Made by a program: the position numbers and the translations under genes. The notes beneath the pieces are model-generated. The model was not told the DNA's origin. It saw nothing but the letters and a program-made list of their open reading frames with translations, and searched no databases. From positions 37,285 through 101,284 of the forward strand of contig JBEIEP010000005.1 in NCBI GenBank assembly GCA_040382935.1: DNA of 64,000 nucleotides, read 5' to 3'. Positions 31,712 to 40,620 of this stretch are shown here, one piece after another (position 1 is the stretch's first letter; every line of letters begins with the position of its first letter). Source of the DNA: JALQUL01 sp040382935. GTDB taxonomy: Bacteria > Pseudomonadota > Gammaproteobacteria > Burkholderiales > Burkholderiaceae_C.

Positions 31712-32647
31712 ATGAGCGTTGATCATTTTTTTTTGACAAATAGACTGCCTAGTTTAGCCTTGGGTGTTAGCCTGTTTGTTAGCGCCTGTGGCGGCGCTAG
31801 CCCACAACAGGAGATAACTCCTTCACCGGTGGTTGAAACGCCGTCGCTCTCGGTGGTGGCAGGCGCGCCACGAGGCGGCTCTTTTTCACTAACGGTTGGT
31901 TCTGGGCCGAGTAGCGCCGTGACTGGCTATTGCATCAAAAGCTCAGCGATTAAACCTGCGTCAAACGACGCTTGCTTTCAGATCGCCAACACAAAAACAG
32001 TGGCCTTGACCTTACCCAATACCAGCTATTACGTTTGGACAAAAAATGCCGCTGGTGTTGTCACCGCCCAAGGCAGTAGCCGAGGGCCCTGCAGTGCGTC
32101 GGGCTATTTGGCATCAGACACCGCATTTGAGAAGAGTGGTTTGCCAACGGTTTGCGTCTCTACCAGTGCGGGTGAGTTTGTGCTTGAGTTGGAATCACAA
32201 AAAGCCCCTATTACCACTGCGAATTTTTTGAAATATGTCAACGACGGGTTTTACACCGATATGATTTTTCACCGTGTGGTGCCAAACTTCACGGTTAACA
32301 GTGGCAAATGGACCAAGTCATTGACCGAGAAGACTCCGACCTACGACCCGATTGCCCTTGAGCCTTTTTCTCAAACCAACATCAGCCATCTCAAGGGCAC
32401 TATAGCAATGCTGCGTCCCACTGGCGGCACGAGCACGGCTACGGCAACAACCCAATTTTTTGTTAATCTTGCTTACAATGCCACGTGGCATACGGCGTTT
32501 GGTGGCATGGCGGCGTTTGGTAATGTGATTGCTGGCATGGACTCCACATTGACACCAATTGGAATTTTGCCGACAACGGCAAGTGCTATCGACCCCTTAG
32601 CACCCACAGACCCGCCAGTGATTCAGTGGGCCTATCAGTTGCGGTAA
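31712..32647 (+). CDS. Cyclophilin-type peptidyl-prolyl isomerase-like lipoprotein
   Basis: A 311-residue predicted lipoprotein: hydrophobic leader ending in FVSACGG (lipobox with Cys26). Residues about 45-135 form an extra beta-rich domain with three cysteines (TGYCIKS, DACFQ, GPCSASG) and YYVWTKNAAG. From about 145 a cyclophilin domain follows (PITTANFLKYVNDGFY, MIFHRVVPNF, GTIAMLRPTGG, TQFFVN). The catalytic Arg and Phe of FHRVVPNF are present but the usual Gln three residues after the Phe is Asn, and the following GG is SG, so isomerase activity may be weak. It lies 142 bases after the giant RTX gene on the same strand; a role in folding that protein is a guess from position. Confidence 0.85.
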   Translation: MSVDHFFLTNRLPSLALGVSLFVSACGGASPQQEITPSPVVETPSLSVVAGAPRGGSFSLTVGSGPSSAVTGYCIKSSAIKPASNDACFQIANTKTVALTLPNTSYYVWTKNAAGVVTAQGSSRGPCSASGYLASDTAFEKSGLPTVCVSTSAGEFVLELESQKAPITTANFLKYVNDGFYTDMIFHRVVPNFTVNSGKWTKSLTEKTPTYDPIALEPFSQTNISHLKGTIAMLRPTGGTSTATATTQFFVNLAYNATWHTAFGGMAAFGNVIAGMDSTLTPIGILPTTASAIDPLAPTDPPVIQWAYQLR

Positions 32648-32683
32648 GCGCCGACTCTTGAGCCGCGATGTAGTCCGGGCAGG

Positions 32684-34186
32684 CTAAAACCGCTCAATCC
32701 CCGGAAACAAGCGGTTTGCTTGAGAGTCTCCCCCACGCACCAGCTCGCGGCCGTACTCGGCGCAGCGGTGCAAGGTGGGGATGACTTTGCCGGGGTTGAG
32801 CAAACCGGCGGGGTCAAAACCGGCTTTGACGGCCCGCATAAAGTTGTTCTCTGAGGGGCTAAATTGCACACACATGGAGTTGAGTTTTTCAACACCAACG
32901 CCATGCTCTCCGGTGACAGTGCCACCCATGGCCACACTGGTTTCTAGGATCTCTGCGCCGAACAGTTCGCAGCGGTGCAGCTGATCGGGATCGTTGGCAT
33001 CGAACAGGATGAGGGGGTGCAGGTTGCCGTCACCCGCGTGGAACACATTGGCGCAGCGCAATTGGTATTTTTTCTCCATTTGCGCAATGGCCACCAGGAT
33101 GTCGGCCAGGCGTTTGCGCGGAATGGTGGAGTCCATGCACATGTAGTCGGGGCTGATGCGCCCGCTGGCGGGGAAGGCGTTTTTGCGTCCGCTCCAAAAT
33201 TTCAGGCGTTCGGCTTCGTCGCTACTCACCGCCAAAGCGGTGGCCCCAGAGCCTTCGAGTACCTGTTGCATCAGGGCAATTTCTTCGGCCACCTCCTCGG
33301 CGGTGCCGTCGCTTTCGCACAGCAAAATTGCTTCGGCATTCAGGTCGTAGCCCGCATGTACAAAGTCTTCAACGGCAGCGGTCATGGGCTTGTCCATCAT
33401 CTCTAAGCCCGCCGGAATAATGCCTTTGGCGATGATGTCTGCAACGGCCGCGCCCGCCTTGCGAACGTCGTCAAAACTGGCCATGATGCAGCGGGCCAAT
33501 TCGGGTTTGGGCACCAGCTTGACCACCACCTCAGTGGTGACGGCCAACATGCCCTCAGAGCCCACCACTATGGCCAACAAATCCAGGCCGCTGGCATCCA
33601 GAGCGGTACTGCCAAAGGTGACCGGGTCGCCCTCGACGGTAAAGCCTTTGACTTGCAACACGTTGTGCAGGGTAAGGCCGTATTTAAGGCAGTGCACCCC
33701 ACCCGAGTTTTCGGCCACGTTGCCGCCTATGGTGCAGGCGATTTGACTGGAGGGGTCAGGGGCGTAGTACAAGCCGTAGGCGGCGGCCGCTTGTGAAATG
33801 GCCAGGTTGCGCACCCCCGTTTGCACGGTGGCCGTGCGGCTGGCCACATCGACACGCACAATTTTGTTGAACTTGGCCAGGCTCAGCGTAAGGCCTTGCG
33901 CATGGGGCATGGCACCACCCGACAAGCCAGTTCCTGCACCACGGGCCACCACCGGAACGTTTAGGGTATGGCAGATCTTGAGGATGGCTTGCACTTGATG
34001 CTCGGTTTCGGGCAGTGCCACGGCCATGGGGCGCTGGCGGTAAGCGGTGAGTCCGTCACACTCGTAGGCCGTGGTGTCTTGCGGTGTCCAAAGTACGCAA
34101 TGGGCGGGCAGGGCTTTGAGTAGGGCGGCGACCAAGTCCGATTGCGAAGTGTGCGTGGGCGTGGGCGTGGGTGCGGGGCTGTTCAT
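32684..34186 (-). CDS. FAD-linked oxidase, GlcD-like (glycolate/D-lactate dehydrogenase type)
   Basis: A 500-residue flavoprotein of the FAD-linked oxidase family. The PCMH-type FAD-binding domain shows VARGAGTGLSGGAMP and ACTIGGNVAENSGGVHC; the C-terminal cap has NVFHAGDGNLHPLILFD and GGTVTGEHGVGVEKL with the active-site His residues. These match the GlcD subunit of glycolate oxidase and related D-2-hydroxyacid dehydrogenases. GlcE and GlcF genes are not adjacent, so the substrate could instead be D-lactate or another 2-hydroxyacid. ATG 34186 (MNSPAPTPTPT) starts just before the conserved region. It lies 86 bases downstream of a LysR regulator on the same strand. Confidence 0.85.
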   Translation of the reverse strand: MNSPAPTPTPTHTSQSDLVAALLKALPAHCVLWTPQDTTAYECDGLTAYRQRPMAVALPETEHQVQAILKICHTLNVPVVARGAGTGLSGGAMPHAQGLTLSLAKFNKIVRVDVASRTATVQTGVRNLAISQAAAAYGLYYAPDPSSQIACTIGGNVAENSGGVHCLKYGLTLHNVLQVKGFTVEGDPVTFGSTALDASGLDLLAIVVGSEGMLAVTTEVVVKLVPKPELARCIMASFDDVRKAGAAVADIIAKGIIPAGLEMMDKPMTAAVEDFVHAGYDLNAEAILLCESDGTAEEVAEEIALMQQVLEGSGATALAVSSDEAERLKFWSGRKNAFPASGRISPDYMCMDSTIPRKRLADILVAIAQMEKKYQLRCANVFHAGDGNLHPLILFDANDPDQLHRCELFGAEILETSVAMGGTVTGEHGVGVEKLNSMCVQFSPSENNFMRAVKAGFDPAGLLNPGKVIPTLHRCAEYGRELVRGGDSQANRLFPGIERF

Positions 34187-34272
34187 GGCGTTAGGGTAAC
34201 CGGACTTGGCAGGCCTTGGTTTGATAAATTTTGCGCTACGACGTGAGCAAAAGTGCAGGGCGGGCCGTGCGT

Positions 34273-35145
34273 TTAGGCCACCACCTGCTTGAGCCATTCG
34301 GCAAAGGCATTGCACTCCCAACGGTCCATACTGCCGGTACGCCAGCACAAATAATGGGCATGGGGGCTGGGCACCGCGTGATCAAACACCTTCACCAAGG
34401 TGCCGCTTTCTAACCACGGTGCGCCCAGGCGCAGCCGAATCAGCCCAATGCCCATGCCTGCGGCTGCACCGTCACACATCAGACCAATGTCATTGAACTG
34501 TGAACCCTCGACCGGTTCGGGCCAATCCAATGCGTGTGCGGCAAACCAGGTGCGCCAAGGCTCAAGGGGGCTTCTGAGCAGGCCGCTTTTTTCGAGATCA
34601 GCAGGCGCATTGAAGGGGCCAAACTCGCGCAGATAAGCCGGACTGGCCATCGGTGTGACCTCATCCTTCATTAGGCAAAAGTGCTCCATATCGGCGTAGC
34701 GGCCGGTGCCAAAACGCACCGTTAAATCCGCGTCCTCGGCCACCACATCCAGCAGCGGGATGCTCACTTGCAGCGTTAAATCGATCTCTGGGTATGCGGC
34801 CGTAAACGTGTGCAGCTTGGGCATCAAAATCGAGCGGGCAAAGGTGGGGGTGACCGCCAGCCGTAACTTGCGTTTGCCGGGTAGCCCCAGGTTGCTGGGG
34901 AACATTTGCAGTTGGGAGAGGCCATCGCGCACATGGGCCAGGTACTCAATACCCTCAGTCGTCAACGAAAAGTCGGAGCGCCCAAACAGTTTGACACCCA
35001 GTATCTGCTCCAATTGCTTAACGCGATGGCTAACGGCGCTGGGGGTCACGCACAACTCCTCGGCCGATTGCGTGACACTGCGCAGGCGGGCCAGGGCTTC
35101 AAAGGTGAGCAGACACTGGATGGGGGGAATTCTGGCAAGGCTCAT
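34273..35145 (-). CDS. LysR-type transcriptional regulator (GcvA-like)
   Basis: A 290-residue LysR regulator. The N-terminal winged helix-turn-helix is clear (ALARLRSVTQSAEELCVTP then SAVSHRVKQLEQILGVKLF), as is the periplasmic-binding-protein-like effector domain beginning LRLAVTPTFARSILMPKL. The N-terminal IPPIQCLLTFEALAR and HRVKQLE sequence resembles the GcvA group. It is placed between a thioredoxin-like gene 28 bases upstream and the GlcD-like gene downstream, all on the minus strand. It may control the oxidase gene, but LysR genes are more often divergent from their targets, so this is only a guess. Confidence 0.9.
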   Translation of the reverse strand: MSLARIPPIQCLLTFEALARLRSVTQSAEELCVTPSAVSHRVKQLEQILGVKLFGRSDFSLTTEGIEYLAHVRDGLSQLQMFPSNLGLPGKRKLRLAVTPTFARSILMPKLHTFTAAYPEIDLTLQVSIPLLDVVAEDADLTVRFGTGRYADMEHFCLMKDEVTPMASPAYLREFGPFNAPADLEKSGLLRSPLEPWRTWFAAHALDWPEPVEGSQFNDIGLMCDGAAAGMGIGLIRLRLGAPWLESGTLVKVFDHAVPSPHAHYLCWRTGSMDRWECNAFAEWLKQVVA

Positions 35146-35173
35146 GGTCGGACGGGGCGGGTGGGCTAGGTGG

Positions 35174-35566
35174 CTAAGAGGTGAAGGGCATACCTTGCAG
35201 GCGCTCCAACAAGGCCTGTGCCTGGGGGTCTGCCAGAGATGGTGAATCCTGGGACAACTTGGCCCGTAGCAAACGTGCCAGCGTTTCGGCTTGGGGCGTT
35301 AGGGTTCCAAAAAACGTGGCTTTGCCGTTCACCGCCAAAAGCAGCGTGGGGAAATCCTCTAGGTCCAGCGGCTCTACCCATTGGGCTTTTTCTTCCACAT
35401 CCACCCACAGCCAGGTGGCCTGTGGGAACAAGGCTTGGGCTTCAGTGAACCGCGCTTGGTACTCGCGGCAAGTGCCACACCACTGCGCACACAGGCAGGC
35501 CGCGAATAGCGTGGCCGACGAGGGTGGCAATGTGGCGGTAAAAGCATTGGCGGCGAGGGACGACAT
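35174..35566 (-). CDS. Thioredoxin-fold protein
   Basis: A 130-residue thioredoxin-like protein with a CGTC active site (Cys30 and Cys33 in AQWCGTCREY), the FPTLLL cis-proline loop and a GTLTP segment. No signal peptide is visible, so it is probably cytoplasmic. Two extra cysteines (Cys24, Cys26) sit just before the active site. The start could be ATG 35566 (MSSLAANAF), chosen here, or six codons upstream. It is upstream of the LysR gene and divergent from dsbB across a repeat-bearing gap. Its redox partner cannot be deduced. Confidence 0.85.
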   Translation of the reverse strand: MSSLAANAFTATLPPSSATLFAACLCAQWCGTCREYQARFTEAQALFPQATWLWVDVEEKAQWVEPLDLEDFPTLLLAVNGKATFFGTLTPQAETLARLLRAKLSQDSPSLADPQAQALLERLQGMPFTS

Positions 35567-35600
35567 GGGGCTCAGAGGTAACAATCAATTACACGCACTT

Positions 35601-35779
35601 TAACCCAGGTTTTCCATTAGGCGCACCTGCGGTGCTGCGTGAGCGTCAGCGGCGTATTTCGGGTCATTTTTGCCCCTCTTCGGCACCGATAGCCCAAGCT
35701 ATCGGCGTCTCAGTCGGGTCAAAACTGTCTCCGAACTACACTCGCTGCCATCTCAGGCCCTAATGGAAAATCTGGGTTT
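35601..35779. repeat. Inverted-repeat-bounded intergenic element
   Basis: Between the thioredoxin-like gene and dsbB, 20-base arms (TAACCCAGGTTTTCCATTAG at 35601-35620, nearly perfect complement at 35760-35779 with one substitution and one extra T) enclose about 140 bases. Inside is a perfect 8-bp hairpin CCGATAGC/GCTATCGG (35686-35705) and two copies of CGGGTCA. No ORF fits. It looks like a small non-autonomous or REP-like repeat unit, but a second genomic copy would be needed to prove it. Confidence 0.55.
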
Positions 35780-35900
35780 AACCCAGTTGCTCTTTGAATG
35801 AGTGGTGGCACTACGTACAATGTTCCTCGAATTCGGCTCGCGCACCCAACTGCTCTAAGCGGACTCTCTTACCTTTATTTTTAACATTCAAGGCTACAAC

Positions 35901-36434
35901 GTGTTTCAAAAGTTGATCTGGATGCCGACCCGGCAAGTTTTCGGTCTGATGGGCTTGGCCTGCTTGGCCATGTTGGCCTTTGGCATGTATTTGCAGCATG
36001 TGGTGGGCTTAGAGCCCTGCCCCATGTGCATCGTGCAGCGCTATTGCTTGATCTTGTTGATGGTCGCCTTTTTTGCAGGCGCTGCCAAAGGTGGCAGTTC
36101 AGGGCGCGCCTGGTTGGGATTTTGGGGGGGATTGGGTTTTGCGGCGGCTGCAGGTGGGGCCTTTGTGGCGGCACGCCAGAGTTTTTTACAGTGGTACCCG
36201 CCTGATGTGGTGACCTGTGGCCGCGACTTTTACGGCATGGTCGAGGCCTTTCCGTTACAACGCGCCATCCCCATGATTTTTAAGGGCGGTGGCGACTGCG
36301 CTGAGATTGATTGGACTTTTTTGGGTGGCTCTATTGCCAACTGGTCGTTTGTTTGCTTTGTGGGGTTTGCGGTGCTGCTGGTGGGGCTGGCGGTGCGTTC
36401 GTCAATGTTCCAAAAGAAGGAAACTGATTCTTGA
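35901..36434 (+). CDS. dsbB: Disulfide bond formation protein B
   Basis: Inner-membrane oxidoreductase that re-oxidises DsbA and passes electrons to quinone. The 177-residue protein has four hydrophobic segments and both cysteine pairs: Cys40/Cys43 in EPCPMCIVQR (first periplasmic loop) and Cys106/Cys133 in VVTCGRDFYG and GGGDCAEIDW (second loop). The conserved Arg after the first pair (QRY) is present. The start is a GTG at 35901; ATG 35922 is possible but would cut the first cytoplasmic residues. dsbA is not in the window. Confidence 0.93.
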   Translation: MFQKLIWMPTRQVFGLMGLACLAMLAFGMYLQHVVGLEPCPMCIVQRYCLILLMVAFFAGAAKGGSSGRAWLGFWGGLGFAAAAGGAFVAARQSFLQWYPPDVVTCGRDFYGMVEAFPLQRAIPMIFKGGGDCAEIDWTFLGGSIANWSFVCFVGFAVLLVGLAVRSSMFQKKETDS

Positions 36435-36472
36435 AGCCATTCCCGCAAGCCCTTGCCTAACGGAAGCGTCCT

Positions 36473-37822
36473 TTAGCTCAAGCGCTTGACCAACACCTGG
36501 CTACGCCGGTCCCAGTTGTACTTGCGCTTTCTGGCCTCGGGCAGCCAGTCGGCGTCCATTACCACAAAGCCGCGTTTGATAAACCAGTGCATGGTGCGGG
36601 TGGTAAGCACAAAAATGCTCTCTAACCCTTGGGCTTTGGCGCGTTGTTCTACGCGTTTAAGTACGCGTTCGCCATCGCCTTGGCCTTGGGCGCTGGGCGA
36701 TACGGTAAGGGCCGCCATCTCGCCGGTTTTGGCCTCGGGGTAGGGGTAGAGGGCGGCGCAGGCAAACAGCACGCCATCGTGCTCGATGATGGTGTAGTTG
36801 GCGCAATCGCGTTCAATCTCGGTTCTGTCGCGCTTGACCAAGGTGCCGTCTTTTTCAAAGGGCTCAATCAATTGCACAATGCCGCTCACGTCGTCGCTGG
36901 TGGCTTCGCGCAGGCTTTCGAGTTTTTCGTCGATCACCATGGTGCCGATGCCGTCGTGCACGTACACCTCTAGCAGCAGGGCACCATCCACCATGTACGG
37001 CAGTATGTGGCTGCGTTCCACGCCCGCTTTGCAGGCCGTAACGCAATGCTGTAAATAAAACCCGGTGTCGTGGGGTTGGTAGGGGCTGGCCAAGGATTGC
37101 AACAAACGCTCGGCTTCGGCCAATGGCAGTTCGGTATCCACAGGGTTGTCTTCGCCAACGGGGCGGTAGGGGTCTATGCCTATGCCTGGGGTTTCGGTCA
37201 AAAACACCAGTTTGTCAGCTTGCAAAGCAATGGCAACGGAGGTGGCCACCTCTTCCATGCTCAGGTTAAAGGCCTCACCCGTAGGCGAAAACCCAAAGGG
37301 CGACAGCAACACCATGGCACCCAAATCAAGGGTACGCACAATGCCCACCGTGTCCACTTTGCGCACCAGTCCGGAGTGCATAAAGTCCACGCCGTCCACA
37401 ATGCCCACCGGCCTTGCGGTCAAAAAATTACCCGACATCACCCGAATGGTGGAACCGGCCATAGGCGTGTTGGGCAGGCCCTGACTAAAGGCCGCTTCAA
37501 TCTCAAAACGGATTTGCCCGGCGGCTTCTTGGGCACTGTCTAGCGCCACTGCATCGGTCACACGAATGCCATGCGAATACTTGGCCACATGCCCTTTGGC
37601 CTGCAACTGTTCGTTCACTTGGGGCCTAAACCCGTGCACCAGCACCACGCGCACCCCCATGGCTTGGATCAAAGCCAAGTCGTGGGCCAGGTTTTGCAAT
37701 TTGCCCGCTGCAATGGCCTCACCGGCCACACCCACCACAAAGGTCTTGCCCCGGTGGCGATGGATGTGCGGCGCCACAGAGCGGAACCAAGGAACAAAGG
37801 TGAAATTAAAAACGTTGGGCAC
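36473..37822 (-). CDS. argA: Amino-acid N-acetyltransferase (N-acetylglutamate synthase)
   Basis: First enzyme of arginine synthesis, acetylating glutamate with acetyl-CoA. An N-terminal amino-acid-kinase-like domain (TFVVGVAGEAI, VLVHGFRPQVNEQL, AVALDSAQEAAGQ, VGIVDGVDFMHSGLVRKVD) is followed by a GNAT domain (LREATSDDVSGIVQLI, EMAALTVSPSAQGQGDGERVL). The acetyl-CoA loop reads QGQGDGERVL. In the classical enzyme the kinase-like domain is regulatory and mediates arginine feedback. I prefer the GTG at 37822, just before VFNFTFVPWFRSVAP with which homologues begin; an ATG at 37927 adds 35 residues of no family resemblance. Confidence 0.92.
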   Translation of the reverse strand: MPNVFNFTFVPWFRSVAPHIHRHRGKTFVVGVAGEAIAAGKLQNLAHDLALIQAMGVRVVLVHGFRPQVNEQLQAKGHVAKYSHGIRVTDAVALDSAQEAAGQIRFEIEAAFSQGLPNTPMAGSTIRVMSGNFLTARPVGIVDGVDFMHSGLVRKVDTVGIVRTLDLGAMVLLSPFGFSPTGEAFNLSMEEVATSVAIALQADKLVFLTETPGIGIDPYRPVGEDNPVDTELPLAEAERLLQSLASPYQPHDTGFYLQHCVTACKAGVERSHILPYMVDGALLLEVYVHDGIGTMVIDEKLESLREATSDDVSGIVQLIEPFEKDGTLVKRDRTEIERDCANYTIIEHDGVLFACAALYPYPEAKTGEMAALTVSPSAQGQGDGERVLKRVEQRAKAQGLESIFVLTTRTMHWFIKRGFVVMDADWLPEARKRKYNWDRRSQVLVKRLS

Positions 37823-38056
37823 GGGCTTATCCAATGGGGCGAATAACGTAGGGAATGATAGCGCCTTGTTGCGGTCTTGGTCCCTCCATGTGCGCCGACA
37901 TTGGTCCCCACCCAAAGCATTCCACACCCATGAATTGGCATTTCATCGCAATTGGATTGCCCTGCAAACGCCGCAATGAGACAGTTCATCCCACCCAAGT
38001 CAACCAGGCGTGGTGCACGAGACCGGATGAACCGTGGGAATTTTTAAGGACCTTAT

Positions 38057-39091
38057 ATGAAAAAACAATGGACTCTTCTCCTTCTGGGCGTAACCTTGGC
38101 GGGCAGCGTTTGGTCACAAGTGGGTATGCGCTCTGTCAATTTAGATGGGCAGCCTATGACTTTGGTTTACCCCACCGATCAGGCGTCGGTACCCAGCGCC
38201 ATGGGGCCTTTTACCCTTGACGTAGCCCTCAACGCCAAGCCACGCCCTGGCAACCAGCGCTTGGTGGTGATGTCCCATGGCACGGGCGGCAGTGCCATCA
38301 CCGATCACCAGTTGGCGGCTACCCTGGCCAAAGCGGGCTTTATCGTGGCCCAGCCCCTGCACGCGGGGGACAACTTCAAAGACACCAGCAAAGCAGGCCC
38401 CGAGAGTTGGAAAACCCGGCCGCTAGAGATGAGCAAGGCCATTGATTTACTCGCCAAAGACCCGGTATGGGGGCCATTGTTTGACGCCACCAAGGTGGGG
38501 GTTCATGGCATGTCGGCCGGTGGTGGTACGGCCATAGCGGTGGCTGGCGGACAGTGGAATATGTTGACCATGATTCGGCACTGCGGTAGCAACCTGGAAG
38601 CCGATATTGGATTCTGCTTTAACGGTCTTGCCAAAAATCCCGCGATGCTAGAAAAACGCCGTGCCCAGTTCCGTTCGGGTGCGAAAGCGCCCGAGATGTT
38701 CTTGCCTGCGGAATTGAAGCAGTTGCATGGTGGCGCAGATTCGCGTGTGAAGGCTGTCACTCTGTCTGTACCCGTTGTGGCCCCTTTTACACCTAGCAGC
38801 TTGGCGGCAATCAAGATACCGGTGGGCGTGGTGAGTGCATCTGAAGACGGGGTACTGGCACCGGCATTTCACTCTAGCTACCTGCTCGCCCACTGCAAAA
38901 CCTGCACCACGCTGGTGGACCTGAAGAGCGCCGGGCATTTTGATTTGCTCGCGCCATGGCCCGAGTCAGTGGCCCAAGAGGTGGCTGCGACACAGATGCG
39001 TGGTGGCCTGCCCAATCCCAAGTTCAATCCCGAGCACCGTGCTGCGGCCTTCACCAAAATCGCAGAATTTTTTCAGGAAAACCTTCGTTAA
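38057..39091 (+). CDS. Exported alpha/beta hydrolase (dienelactone hydrolase-like)
   Basis: A 344-residue protein with a signal peptide (MKKQWTLLLLGVTLAGSVWS) and an alpha/beta hydrolase fold. Visible marks are LVVMSHGTGGSA (oxyanion region), the nucleophile elbow GVHGMSAGGG with Ser in G-x-S-x-G, SASEDGVLAP (acid region) and SAGHFDLL (catalytic His). Related exported hydrolases are annotated as predicted dienelactone hydrolases or acetylhydrolases; the substrate is unknown. Two cysteine-rich spots (IRHCGSN, GFCFNG, AHCKTC) suggest disulfides, fitting a periplasmic location. A small membrane protein follows after 21 bases. Confidence 0.82.
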   Translation: MKKQWTLLLLGVTLAGSVWSQVGMRSVNLDGQPMTLVYPTDQASVPSAMGPFTLDVALNAKPRPGNQRLVVMSHGTGGSAITDHQLAATLAKAGFIVAQPLHAGDNFKDTSKAGPESWKTRPLEMSKAIDLLAKDPVWGPLFDATKVGVHGMSAGGGTAIAVAGGQWNMLTMIRHCGSNLEADIGFCFNGLAKNPAMLEKRRAQFRSGAKAPEMFLPAELKQLHGGADSRVKAVTLSVPVVAPFTPSSLAAIKIPVGVVSASEDGVLAPAFHSSYLLAHCKTCTTLVDLKSAGHFDLLAPWPESVAQEVAATQMRGGLPNPKFNPEHRAAAFTKIAEFFQENLR

Positions 39092-39112
39092 CCTCTAGCA
39101 AGAACCAGCGCC

Positions 39113-39622
39113 ATGAACAACATCGCTTTCGGTCAAATCATTTCCCGAACGCCTTCGTGGGTGTTTGCACTGCTGTTGGTGCTGGTGGCGCTGGGCCTGT
39201 CGCAAATGCGAGACCGCGTGATACCACTTAGGCGGGTTTACATTTTGCCGGTGGTGTTTTGTGCGTTGTCACTGGCGGGGGTGTTGGCGGCGTTTGCGGG
39301 TTCCGCGGCGTCGTTGGTGGCGTGGGCGATGGGGTACCTAGTGGTGATTGCGTTGGTGGGGCGTATGCCAGCCCCCAAAGGTGCGCACTACATCAGCGCC
39401 ACTCGGCAATTTGCAATACCTGGCTCGGCGGTGCCTTTGCTGCTGATGATGGGCATCTTTTTTATCAAATACTTTGTGGGTGCAAGTACGGGCATGGGGG
39501 CAGCGTTCACCAAGGCGGATCACTTTCCGTGGTTGGTGAGCGCCTTGTACGGTGGCCTGAGCGGGGTGTTTGCGGGGCAGGCTTGGCAGCTATTGCGAGG
39601 AATGATGCGTTGGAAATCATGA
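39113..39622 (+). CDS. Five-TM membrane protein of unknown function
   Basis: The 169-residue product has about five hydrophobic helices (around residues 15-32, 44-62, 65-83, 103-122 and 138-158) and a short cytoplasmic stretch MRDRVIPLRRVYILP after the first. I recognise no catalytic motif. Small proteins with this RDR-x-P-x-RR pattern after helix 1 occur widely in Proteobacteria without known function. It follows the exported hydrolase by 21 bases and is probably co-transcribed. Base use is markedly GC-rich compared with the HNH gene that follows. Confidence 0.8.
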   Translation: MNNIAFGQIISRTPSWVFALLLVLVALGLSQMRDRVIPLRRVYILPVVFCALSLAGVLAAFAGSAASLVAWAMGYLVVIALVGRMPAPKGAHYISATRQFAIPGSAVPLLLMMGIFFIKYFVGASTGMGAAFTKADHFPWLVSALYGGLSGVFAGQAWQLLRGMMRWKS

Positions 39623-39768
39623 AAACTGATTTTTTCATTTTCAAATACAAGCTATTGGGGAATTTGTCGTAAAATTCGAATGACGATTTTGAGTTGACCT
39701 TAGCTATTTAAATTAAATTTAACTTCGAAGAAGCGCGGTAACCTATATTGTTTTTAGAGGTGAAAAAT

Positions 39769-40620
39769 ATGAGCATAGAAAGTATTCGGAATAAAATAAA
39801 TTCAAAAAGAAAAACTGGTGCCTGCATTTATATAACTAAGGTAGATGAGAATGGTAATCCTTCTAATTTAAAATTTGATAAATTAAATCATACAATTTCC
39901 TCAGGTGATTGGCCAAATCATTTAAAAGATTTTAATCTTAATTGGATGCTGATTTATCAAAAAACTAGTAAAAATTCCGGGCAAGTATGGTACGGTAATT
40001 TTAAGTATCGAACTGAAAAAAATGAAAGATATGTTTTTCATCTCACGGAAGTCAAAGGCCCAGAAACAGTCAATGAATCGTTCCGTACTTTGGTTGGTCA
40101 GACATGGCCACAGAAAAGTCCGGGACGATTGAAAATAAATGTAACGGAGGTAAAGTCGAGACCAAAAAATGCGTTCGATGATTCAACTGTTAACGATATT
40201 CTGAAGATTGTCGGGACTACTGATAGTGATGAGGGAATCACCGAAACGAAGCGGGAAGTTGAGGCTCGGCTTGGTCAAGGTTATTTTCGTTCAGAGGTTT
40301 TGAAACTTTGGAATAATAAATGTGCTGTTACCGAATGCGAGCAATTAGAAGTCTTGCGAGCATCTCACATTGTCCCTTGGCGTGATCCTGATTCGAGTTT
40401 AAGACTGAATCCAAATAACGGAATACCGTTGATTGCAACTCTAGATGCACTCTTTGATCGTGGATTAATTACATTTTTAAATAACGGTAACATGAAAGTG
40501 TCCAAAAAAATCCAAAAATCGCAGCATGAGATATTGGGTATTCCAGTCAAGTTGAAGCAATCTCTCAATCAAGAGCAAAAGAAATTTCTTAAAAGACATC
40601 GAAATGAATTTTTTGAGTAA
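39769..40620 (+). CDS. HNH endonuclease, AT-rich islet
   Basis: A 283-residue protein with a C-terminal HNH nuclease domain: RSEVLKLWNNKCAVTECEQ, ASHIVPWRDPDSSLRLNPNN, GIPLIATLDALFDRGLITF. The SHI-x-PW, LNPxNGIPL and LFDRGLI order matches the HNH_2-type group found in restriction-associated and stand-alone nucleases. The N-terminal 130 residues form a Lys/Asn-rich domain I do not recognise. Start ATG 39769 has AGAGGTG eight bases upstream. The gene and its flanks are far more AT-rich than its neighbours, and no methyltransferase is nearby, suggesting recent transfer and a defence or mobile origin; this is inference. Confidence 0.85.
   Translation: MSIESIRNKINSKRKTGACIYITKVDENGNPSNLKFDKLNHTISSGDWPNHLKDFNLNWMLIYQKTSKNSGQVWYGNFKYRTEKNERYVFHLTEVKGPETVNESFRTLVGQTWPQKSPGRLKINVTEVKSRPKNAFDDSTVNDILKIVGTTDSDEGITETKREVEARLGQGYFRSEVLKLWNNKCAVTECEQLEVLRASHIVPWRDPDSSLRLNPNNGIPLIATLDALFDRGLITFLNNGNMKVSKKIQKSQHEILGIPVKLKQSLNQEQKKFLKRHRNEFFE

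Noticed and set aside
36486..37979. Several plus-strand frames opposite argA
   Set aside because: argA is clear by its two domains; these antisense frames show no motif and arise from GC-rich codon bias.
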